From JABIAG01 sp964561995 (lineage in GTDB: Archaea; Nanobdellota; Nanobdellia; Woesearchaeales; JABIAG01), in contig CAZLQZ010000005.1 of NCBI GenBank assembly GCA_964561995.1, positions 1-64,000 of the forward strand: a stretch of DNA of 64,000 bases, read 5' to 3'. This document shows positions 9,198 through 16,453 of this stretch, one piece after another. The first letter of the stretch is position 1. Each line of letters opens with the position of its first letter. The notes beneath the pieces are model-generated. The model made no database searches, was not told where the DNA came from, and worked only from the letters and a program-made list of their open reading frames with translations. A program made the translations under genes and the position numbers.

Positions 9198-11342
9198 TTA
9201 ACAATTTATTTGGTCTATAACATCTTCTAAAGATCTAAAAAAGTTTTGGAATGCTTTTGTTTTACCATAATCAGAAAGTAAAGCTTTTTTTTCTATTGGT
9301 GAAAATGCTTCAAGAACAGTATAGGTTCCCATCATAGCAAGCTGTAATTCTCCAATTAGTTTTTTTTGTTGAAATGTTCTAAATTGACCATCTAAATCTG
9401 CATCAGCATCATCATCCCACAACATTCCATTACTGTGATTGTTGACATATTTTTGTTGTTTAGAAGTCATACCACTAGTATCAACATCAGCATTTTTATT
9501 TTTCTGGGTTTTAATTAATGATTGAACTCTATTACTTTTCATACTTAAAATAGCTGCAGTTTCTGCCATTTGAACCTGACTTTCTTCATCATCCAAATTA
9601 GATACTTGAGAAACAACACCAAAAGGAATAGTACCTTCTTGGAATAATCTTTGTACCCTTTCGGGAACACTAAAATATCTAACGGCATTTCTTATCAGTT
9701 GTGGTGAAAAGTGTGGATTCTCTTCTATAAAAAGTCTTAAATTATATTTATCACCATTATGATGATATTCTTTTTTAGAAAGTTCAAAGTCTCTACCTAT
9801 ACCAACAAAAAGGTCATGATGATCGGGATTTTCAAAATTGTCTGCATCAAACATAATTTCCATTTGTGCTTTTTCTGGGATATAAGGAAGAATGGCAGTT
9901 CTGACTGGTTCATTTCTTTTTTTAGCAACCTTTGTTCTCCTGTTACCTTCTAAAGAGATATAATCGCCATCCCAAGATTCATTTTCTTGTTGTCTAGGAT
10001 GCTCTTCCATTAAAAGAATTTCTTCAAGCATTCCTATGTCGGCTATTGAATCTTCAAGACCTTCTTGTGCTTCTTCATTAAAGTTTTTAGGATTACCTCT
10101 AGGATTTTTCGGATGAAATTTGATTTTATCAGGATGTATCCATGCAAAAGAAGCTAAGTTCATTACTCTTTGTTTTCTTTCTTTTTGAGATGAGTCACTT
10201 AAAGAAATATTTTCAATTTTTTCTTCCATGGTCAACTTACTTTTTGGTTCCCAACGTCTTGCATAAACTTCATTTTGCAAAAATATTTCATGATCGACCT
10301 TTAATCTTTTATAAGTTTCAAGAATTAAACTTCTAGGAGTAATACTTTGTTTCTGATAATTAATTGAAGAATCCCACAATTCCTCATCAAATTCTCCAAT
10401 CGTTCTAAGTACTGCTAAATACTTTCCTGCAGTTTTTAAAAATTTCGAATAATTTCTATAACGAGTAGTATTCCAAGGTTTAGAACTTTCAGGACATTTC
10501 ATAAAATTATCATAGCAAATTGCAATTTTATCTTCAATATATCCCGTTATCATACGTCCAATGTATACTGGTTTTAATCCTTTACCATTTCTTTTTGCAT
10601 CCATTTCAGCTTGTTTTAAAACAATTACTTGATCGTTTTTATTTAAACGAACTTCATTACCAGTAGAAGGATCCATAAGACCTACTGTTGCAAGTCTTGT
10701 TGCACTTTCATAAGGTATTTTTCTTTCTCTTACCCTTCTTTTTATGTCAGTATGTAATCTTTGATAAGCAAATGCTCTTCTAATTGTTGCAGGATCTTTA
10801 TTTGTAAATTCAGCAAAATGCATAATAGGTGCAAGTTTTCTTAATTCTTTAGGAAGTTGCCACCAATCTGTTGCATTTTGAACAATACTCAAAGTCATAT
10901 CTTTTAATTCAGATTTTGCTGCAACATCTTCAACATATAATAAATATCGATTCCATAATTCGTCTGCAACTTCATAAAATGGAAGTCTTGCTTTGAAATG
11001 GTTTTCATGCATTTGGATTTTTAATCTTAATAAAGCAGGAAGAGGTTGAGTTATTGCAAGTCTCATTTGCTCTTGATAACCAGATCTTTTTTCATTTTCT
11101 CTTAAAGACCAATATCTTTGATGACCAAAAACTAAGTCAAAACCATTATCCCTTAACTCTGCAATTCCAGATTGAAGTTGACCTTTATCAGACATAGAAC
11201 TTCCAATAGATCTAATTTTTGATAATTTATAGTGTTGCCGTACATTTAATGGATCTGGGAAAATGCGATCAAGTGAAACTAATTCATACTCTCTACCAGG
11301 TAATAAGTAATCGTTTACTGTTTCATGTATTGCTTCTTTCAT
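9198..11342 (-). CDS. protein with two tandem ParB-like modules
   Basis: 714 aa. The first ParB/Srx-type domain (about 20-130) has LVSLDRIFPDPLNVRQ, a GQLQSGI box, FGHQRYWSLRE and an EN..R..L/FYE segment, followed by an HTH-like stretch (about 180-200). A second domain, starting near residue 398, repeats the plan: IHPDKIKFHPKNPRG, GMLEEILL, SLEGNRRTKVAKKR, then another helical DNA-binding-like region. ParB-fold domains bind DNA and, in true ParB, CTP; some relatives are nucleases or kinases. Two complete modules in one chain is unusual, and no ParA partner is adjacent. The ATG overlaps the stop of the upstream gene (ATGA), so the two are translationally coupled. Confidence 0.7.
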   Translation of the reverse strand: MKEAIHETVNDYLLPGREYELVSLDRIFPDPLNVRQHYKLSKIRSIGSSMSDKGQLQSGIAELRDNGFDLVFGHQRYWSLRENEKRSGYQEQMRLAITQPLPALLRLKIQMHENHFKARLPFYEVADELWNRYLLYVEDVAAKSELKDMTLSIVQNATDWWQLPKELRKLAPIMHFAEFTNKDPATIRRAFAYQRLHTDIKRRVRERKIPYESATRLATVGLMDPSTGNEVRLNKNDQVIVLKQAEMDAKRNGKGLKPVYIGRMITGYIEDKIAICYDNFMKCPESSKPWNTTRYRNYSKFLKTAGKYLAVLRTIGEFDEELWDSSINYQKQSITPRSLILETYKRLKVDHEIFLQNEVYARRWEPKSKLTMEEKIENISLSDSSQKERKQRVMNLASFAWIHPDKIKFHPKNPRGNPKNFNEEAQEGLEDSIADIGMLEEILLMEEHPRQQENESWDGDYISLEGNRRTKVAKKRNEPVRTAILPYIPEKAQMEIMFDADNFENPDHHDLFVGIGRDFELSKKEYHHNGDKYNLRLFIEENPHFSPQLIRNAVRYFSVPERVQRLFQEGTIPFGVVSQVSNLDDEESQVQMAETAAILSMKSNRVQSLIKTQKNKNADVDTSGMTSKQQKYVNNHSNGMLWDDDADADLDGQFRTFQQKKLIGELQLAMMGTYTVLEAFSPIEKKALLSDYGKTKAFQNFFRSLEDVIDQINC

Positions 11343-12526
11343 TGCAAATCAAAATTTAATTGTCCCTCTTGTTGTTTTTCTTTTTTCTTTTTTTTATTTC
11401 TTTTAGTTCTATTTTTCATCAAAATATCTTTGTTTGTTTTAATTTTAGGAAGCTCGCTTGCAGGAAAAACTATTCTGTCAGTTGTTAAATCACATTTATC
11501 ACAATGTTCACACATCGCATGATTTTCTTCTTGCCTACCAACTCTACCACAAACTCCAATTCCATCTTCAACAAAATCTAAGAAATCTGGATGAAAATAT
11601 CTTGGATCTAAATCCCCACTACCAATTACTCTAGAATAAAATGTCCAATCTTCTTTTTTAGAAACTTCAAAATCCATCAATTGTTGATTTTTTGATTCAA
11701 GTAATGTTTTCCAAGATTTTCCAGTTGAAAGTGGTGCTAGTTTATGAGTATTTAATCTTAAAGGAAGAATTCTTAAAGGAATATTATAATCCCAATGAGC
11801 TTTTAAAGCATCAAAAACAGCAAAACCCCTTTTATCATTTTCTTCAAAAGAGGAAGTTACATCGCAAACAACAGTCAAAGTTGAATGAACTCCTGCCTTA
11901 TGATATTTAACAGCTTCATTAACTCTAAATTTGTTTGTATAACCTTGAGAAACTAAACCACCTTCTAAACCATCATTACCAATACTGTAATTAATAACGT
12001 GCTTAATTCTTAACAAACTTTCAACAGTATCTTTATTAAATTCTAATGCCTTAGTAGGAAATATAACACCAGAATTGAAATCAGCACACATATCAAAAAA
12101 ATCCAACATCAAATTATGATAAAGAAAATGACCACACTCTGTATTTTTTCCAATTCTAACATATTCTGGATTAAAAACTTCAAAATCATTTTTTGTTATA
12201 TTATTAACTTCTAATGGAGTAGCTTGTCCCCAATTGTGACGTTTAGCGTAACAATACATGCATCGCGAATCCATTAAACCAGCTTTTTGAATTTCTGGAA
12301 TTAATTCCTTTGAATAAGAACCATTGTTTTTTATAACATCTTCTAAATAATCTTCATGAACTTGAGCCATACATCCTCTAATAGAAAAATCAGCATTATA
12401 AGTACATAAACAGATAGGTTCATAACTACCATCACTTAGTCTTCTCTTTACAAAATCGCCTTTTCCCCCCGTTCTAAGCCTTACAGCTGGCATACTTTTT
12501 AAATATAAAAGTTGATTTAAAAGCAT
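11339..12526 (-). CDS. Cys-rich protein, possibly a divergent radical SAM enzyme
   Basis: A 395-aa soluble protein. Cysteines fall in three groups: C39/C41/C52, C89-x2-C92 (SRCMYCYAKRHNWG, like the C-terminal part of a radical SAM cluster loop) and a C-terminal C326, C339-x2-C342-x2-C345 set that could hold an Fe-S cluster. The middle has barrel-like periodicity (VIFPTKALEF, VINYSIGND, KAGVHSTLTVVCDV), as in radical SAM enzymes, but the canonical CxxxCxxC is absent. A Lys-rich tail (about 370-387) ends in a Gln-rich segment. First gene of a coupled pair with the ParB-like protein. Radical SAM membership is a hypothesis. Confidence 0.5.
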   Translation of the reverse strand: MLLNQLLYLKSMPAVRLRTGGKGDFVKRRLSDGSYEPICLCTYNADFSIRGCMAQVHEDYLEDVIKNNGSYSKELIPEIQKAGLMDSRCMYCYAKRHNWGQATPLEVNNITKNDFEVFNPEYVRIGKNTECGHFLYHNLMLDFFDMCADFNSGVIFPTKALEFNKDTVESLLRIKHVINYSIGNDGLEGGLVSQGYTNKFRVNEAVKYHKAGVHSTLTVVCDVTSSFEENDKRGFAVFDALKAHWDYNIPLRILPLRLNTHKLAPLSTGKSWKTLLESKNQQLMDFEVSKKEDWTFYSRVIGSGDLDPRYFHPDFLDFVEDGIGVCGRVGRQEENHAMCEHCDKCDLTTDRIVFPASELPKIKTNKDILMKNRTKRNKKKKKEKQQEGQLNFDLQ

Positions 12527-12590
12527 TATTGTGCTTAAATCATAACAATAGGGAAATTAATTATAAAATATAACAAATAGCAACATAAAT

Positions 12591-12600
12591 CTATATAAAT
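12591..12600 (+). promoter_or_regulatory. TATA box of the HhH-GPD gene
   Basis: CTATATAAAT is centred 26-27 nt before the ATG at 12622, giving a probable leaderless transcript. The 95-bp region also holds the promoter for the divergent Cys-rich/ParB pair starting at 12526, so both transcripts may share control. Confidence 0.5.
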
Positions 12601-12621
12601 TAAATAAGATTCATAATTCTC

Positions 12622-13500
12622 ATGGGAAAAATATCCATTGATTATAAAAGAGCCACAGAAGTAGCTAAACATGTAGTTGGTATGATGTACACAAAAAAAT
12701 ATCCTTTTAACATATCTAACATATTTCCCGATGAATCACCACCGAAAAATATTGAAGAAGGTTCATTAGAACATGCTCTATACATATTTTATTCTTGTTC
12801 AAGTGATTCAATGCGACCAGCAGAACAAGTTTATGAATCTATTGACAGAATTGCAAAAAAGGTACCATTATATTATTTTACTTGGTTAAATGAAAAAGAT
12901 ATGAGAGAAGTTTTAAAAGAAAATTTAGGAGAAAAAGAAGGAGGAATTGGCGACCCCTATAAATCCATTATTGAAAATACGGCAATGTTAAACACACATT
13001 ATAATGGTGATCCAAGAAATATTAGAAAAAAAACAATAGATGAAACAATCAAAAAATTATCAAAATTTAGAGGAGTAAAAAAACAAGTTGCTGCATTAAT
13101 TATGAAAAATATGGTGAAATCTGGTTTTTGGCCTTTTTCAAAATATCAAATTCCAATAAAAATTGATAGGCATGTTTTAAGAATAAGCTTAGGAAGTGGA
13201 GTAATTACTTATTCTGACAGTCAAGTAAGACATGATGTTTTAACAAATCCACTCTCTAAATTATATCGTGAAATTACATCTCAAGGAATATACACCCAAG
13301 GAAAAAGAATTTCTTCAATTGAATTAAATGATTCATTTTGGGCAGTAGGTTCCAAGGTTTGTAGAAAAAATAATATGACAACATGCAGCACAAGTTGTGG
13401 ATTGGGATGTGATTTTCGTCCTCACTTAGATAAAAAAGCAACAGTTTATACAATTAAAGAACATAGAAAAGAAAAAAATCAATTAATTTTAAATTTATAA
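12622..13500 (+). CDS. HhH-GPD (DNA glycosylase-like) Fe-S protein
   Basis: 292 aa. Residues about 143-190 match the helix-hairpin-helix-GPD core of endonuclease III-type enzymes: KLSKFRGVKKQVAALI, then IPIKIDRHVLRI with the conserved Asp182. The lysine of bifunctional glycosylase/lyases (GRKTA in EndoIII) is replaced by Gln (KKQVA), so AP-lyase activity is not expected. C247-x7-C255-x3-C259-x3-C263 forms a C-terminal cluster loop like the [4Fe-4S] of this family but with different spacing. It is divergent from the ParB-like/Cys-rich pair, which hints at a joint role in DNA repair or base modification. The substrate is unknown. Confidence 0.65.
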   Translation: MGKISIDYKRATEVAKHVVGMMYTKKYPFNISNIFPDESPPKNIEEGSLEHALYIFYSCSSDSMRPAEQVYESIDRIAKKVPLYYFTWLNEKDMREVLKENLGEKEGGIGDPYKSIIENTAMLNTHYNGDPRNIRKKTIDETIKKLSKFRGVKKQVAALIMKNMVKSGFWPFSKYQIPIKIDRHVLRISLGSGVITYSDSQVRHDVLTNPLSKLYREITSQGIYTQGKRISSIELNDSFWAVGSKVCRKNNMTTCSTSCGLGCDFRPHLDKKATVYTIKEHRKEKNQLILNL

Positions 13501-14751
13501 TTTATATCCAGGAAATAATTTTTCTGCACAATCAGGACAATAACCATGACTAATTTTTGCACCAAGTGAAGTCATATAATCTGTAAAAGAAACCCATGAT
13601 TCGGGATCAAAAGTATCTTCTTTTGAACCTATTCTTACTGCATTACATCCAGAACACGTTGGTACCAAACTTCCTAATGCTTGTGTTTCATTAATTAAAA
13701 TCCCATTAATTCCTTGATATTTTTTATCAGTAACTTCATCAGTGTAACTTATTGAAACTAAAGCTGGAACGCCATCTTTAACTGTTAATCCATTATTAAA
13801 ACACGGTTTTCCATTTGTGTTTAACCAAACTTTAAACATTCTTCCAGGTTTTGGATCAGATAAATTAAACATCTCATGAAATTTTTCTCTATTTCTTTCA
13901 ACATTAAAATGAGCATCAAATTCACTACCATCAGGAAGAAGCGACTCAAAAACTAAACCATTAGTCATTCCACCATCATAAGCTTGAGTTGCAAACATAG
14001 TTGGGTCATAACCTAAAACATTTTGTACTGAAGGAGTAATATAATCAAAAGTTCCATTTGGTTTAACACCAAACAATACAGCAGTAGAATTTTCGGATAA
14101 TAATTTAAATTTTCTTGCCAAATCTCTTAGAGTACTTTTATACTTAATTTCTTGTGTTGCTGTTTCAATAACTGCCGCAATATCTTCAACAGTTCTAATA
14201 TCTACGGATTTACTGACACCATTAAGTTTTCTTTTTCCTAAAGTTATAAGACCATAATTTTTACCATCTTCATCCCTTAATGGAGAAGTAATATAAGATT
14301 TCATACCTTTTAATTTTAAAGGTGCTATATCTCCATCTTTAAATGTTTTATAATAAGAATGCCCTCTTAACAATACTTTTTCTTCAACTCGTGAAGCACT
14401 TCTTAATAAAACAAAACCTGCATCTTGGGCTATTGCTTCAGTTTTTTCTTCTGGAGTTAATTCAGGATTAACAACTACTTTTGTAACTAAATGACTTTCC
14501 ATGCCATTTTTTTCAACAACAGAATATGCAAAAGAATCATAATGAAAATTGCCATTTACAACTCTTTCACCAACATTTGTTAAAAGTGAATCTAAATCTT
14601 TAACTTTAACTAAATCACGTAATAAACCATGAACCATACTAAATCTTTGACCAATAGCTCTTCCGTTTTTTCGTTCAGACTTTAATCTATCTGAAACTAT
14701 TTTTCTATCTTCTAAAGACAGTTTATCTAATATTTCGGATAATTCGGACAT
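13495..14751 (-). CDS. GAF-PAS sensor with C-terminal Cys4 tail, no kinase domain
   Basis: 418 aa, soluble. After an N-terminal helical region, residues about 60-200 resemble a GAF domain (ITSPLRDEDGKNYGLITLG), followed by a helix and a PAS domain (about 215-355; AVLFGVKPNGTFDYITPSVQ, VLGYDP). The C terminus has C366-x2-C369 and C405-x2-C408 in the arrangement CSGCNAVR...W...SHGYCPDC. This tail is known after PAS, GAF or receiver domains in many bacterial signalling proteins. No histidine kinase, GGDEF or HTH output is present. Such a lone sensor in a compact archaeal genome suggests transfer from bacteria. It overlaps the HhH-GPD gene's end by 6 bp. A CTTTTTAAAG box lies 26 nt before the ATG. 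Confidence 0.7.
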   Translation of the reverse strand: MSELSEILDKLSLEDRKIVSDRLKSERKNGRAIGQRFSMVHGLLRDLVKVKDLDSLLTNVGERVVNGNFHYDSFAYSVVEKNGMESHLVTKVVVNPELTPEEKTEAIAQDAGFVLLRSASRVEEKVLLRGHSYYKTFKDGDIAPLKLKGMKSYITSPLRDEDGKNYGLITLGKRKLNGVSKSVDIRTVEDIAAVIETATQEIKYKSTLRDLARKFKLLSENSTAVLFGVKPNGTFDYITPSVQNVLGYDPTMFATQAYDGGMTNGLVFESLLPDGSEFDAHFNVERNREKFHEMFNLSDPKPGRMFKVWLNTNGKPCFNNGLTVKDGVPALVSISYTDEVTDKKYQGINGILINETQALGSLVPTCSGCNAVRIGSKEDTFDPESWVSFTDYMTSLGAKISHGYCPDCAEKLFPGYKL

Positions 14752-14798
14752 AGATATTAAAGTGGTAAAGAACGCTTTAAAAAGGTTTGGGAAATTAT

Positions 14799-15446
14799 CT
14801 ACTGAGTAGGGACATCACGCAGATTGACGATACTAATATCTTCAACAATCCTCGGACAAGCAGTATTTACCCATGCTTGAATAAAAGGAAAATTTTCTAA
14901 AGAATTAAAATCAATTGTATTATCTATAAAAACATAAACTTTCTTTTCTTTTTTTTCTAATTGTTTTTTAAGTTTCATAGCGCCTTCAAAATCACACTGT
15001 CCAGGTTTTGTAGTAACTAAAATACCTATGCTGTCTGACGTAAGAAATTTCATCATAGCACCATTTTTTCTATTTTGAATTTTAGTAATTTCTTTTTTAT
15101 CTACTTTTCCAAATTGCCTACTTAATGGATTAAAAGTAAATACTTCTTTTTGAGTTTGCATAGCAATATTTATTGGATGAAATTTGCCAGTACCAACATA
15201 AAAATAAGCGTCAACATCCAAAGTTAAAGCAGCACTACTTTCACACCCTAGAACTTGACCTTTATATTTTTGTTTTCCTTTAGAAACTAAAACTTCTTTG
15301 CCAGTTTTTTCAATTTCTTTTTTCATACTTTCTACAAAATCAATAAATTGAATTGTAGTTACTAATCCTATTTTATTTGGAAGTTTATTTATTCCCTTTA
15401 ATAATATTTTTCCTTTATACCTTGATTCTGCAAACATTACTTTCAT
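14799..15446 (-). CDS. short Dph2-like diphthamide synthesis protein
   Basis: 215 aa, against about 340 aa for archaeal Dph2, the radical SAM-like enzyme that adds aminocarboxypropyl to the EF2 histidine. The second and third domains are clear: GLVTTIQF, VLGCESSAA (C68), YVGTGKFHP, then IGILVTTKPGQ and AWVNTACPRI (C197). These two Cys correspond to two of the three [4Fe-4S] ligands. The N-terminal domain that carries the first ligand is missing, and the start has its own TATA-like box about 24 nt upstream, so the gene looks complete as it stands. It may need a separate partner or have changed function. An extra Cys (C151) follows the KPGQ motif. Confidence 0.75.
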   Translation of the reverse strand: MKVMFAESRYKGKILLKGINKLPNKIGLVTTIQFIDFVESMKKEIEKTGKEVLVSKGKQKYKGQVLGCESSAALTLDVDAYFYVGTGKFHPINIAMQTQKEVFTFNPLSRQFGKVDKKEITKIQNRKNGAMMKFLTSDSIGILVTTKPGQCDFEGAMKLKKQLEKKEKKVYVFIDNTIDFNSLENFPFIQAWVNTACPRIVEDISIVNLRDVPTQ

Positions 15447-15478
15447 AGATTCAAAGTTATACCTTTAAATATATAAAA

Positions 15479-16453
15479 TTAACTAAAAAAGAAAAATTGT
15501 GTAGCTACAAATATTATATAAAGAATAACCAACATGATTCCGTCTTTTCTTGTTAAAGATTTTTTTTTAACAAATTGAAATAACATTAAACATGCAACAA
15601 TTGTTAAAAAACCAATAACAAGAGTATTTACAACTGGAAATGTTAAATCAGTCATTAGTGAAAATACTCCAAAAAACAATAAACTTTGAATAATTAAACT
15701 TCCCAGCAAATCTCCCAATGCAACAGATTCATGCCCACCTTTTGCTGAATGTAAACTAAGGAATATATCTGGTGCTTGAGCTCCTAAACCAATTAGCACT
15801 ACTGAAATAATAAATGGGTGTATTCCTAATAAATCTGAAACGCATAATGAAGAATTAACCAAAAATTTTGCTGACAACAAAACAACAAACAAACTTAAAA
15901 GAAATAATAAACCATCTAAATAAATTCTTTTCAAAGGAACAGACTTCTTAATTTTTCCTTTTTGACCTTCTCTTTTCCATAACATAATCACATAAAAAAT
16001 AAATGCCATAATTAAAATAACACCATCTATTTTACCTAATTTTCCATCTAATAATAATATAAATGGAATTGAAACCAATAATAAAATATCCCATTTAGTT
16101 TTATGAAACACTTTTTCATTCATTGGTACTTTTTTTCCAATTATTGCAATCAAACCTAAAATAAAAGTTATGGCAACAAAATTACTTCCAAACAAAGTAC
16201 CAAAAATAATTGAAGAAGAAGCTTGATTCATGCCGCTAATAGAAGATAATAATTCGGGGGTTGAAGATGCTAGGGCAACAACCAAAGTTCCCACTAAATA
16301 ATCAGAAACACCTAATTTACTTGCATAATTAGATATACCCAACACTAAATAAGAAGCAGCTTTGGCTAAAAGAATAATACTAAATAAAATAATTATTAAA
16401 TTGTAAATTAAAGGATTAGATGCTGCAAATTGACCCACAAATGAAAGAATCAT
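15479..16453 (-). CDS. Na+/Ca2+ exchanger-family antiporter (CaCA)
   Basis: A 324-aa membrane protein with about ten helices in two inverted halves. The alpha-1 repeat reads VALASSTPELLSS and GTLFGSNF. The alpha-2 repeat reads IGLGAQAPDIFLSL and GDLLGSL. In alpha-2 the usual Glu of G-x-S-x-PE is Asp, the change also found in K+-dependent NCKX exchangers, so ion choice may differ from the standard family and from the second copy at 25634. It overlaps the P-type ATPase stop by 4 bp and is co-transcribed with it, making a calcium extrusion pair. Confidence 0.88.
   Translation of the reverse strand: MILSFVGQFAASNPLIYNLIIILFSIILLAKAASYLVLGISNYASKLGVSDYLVGTLVVALASSTPELLSSISGMNQASSSIIFGTLFGSNFVAITFILGLIAIIGKKVPMNEKVFHKTKWDILLLVSIPFILLLDGKLGKIDGVILIMAFIFYVIMLWKREGQKGKIKKSVPLKRIYLDGLLFLLSLFVVLLSAKFLVNSSLCVSDLLGIHPFIISVVLIGLGAQAPDIFLSLHSAKGGHESVALGDLLGSLIIQSLLFFGVFSLMTDLTFPVVNTLVIGFLTIVACLMLFQFVKKKSLTRKDGIMLVILYIIFVATQFFFFS

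Noticed and set aside
11339..12526. Firm radical SAM assignment
   Set aside because: No CxxxCxxC motif. C89-x2-C92 and barrel-like strands are suggestive only.
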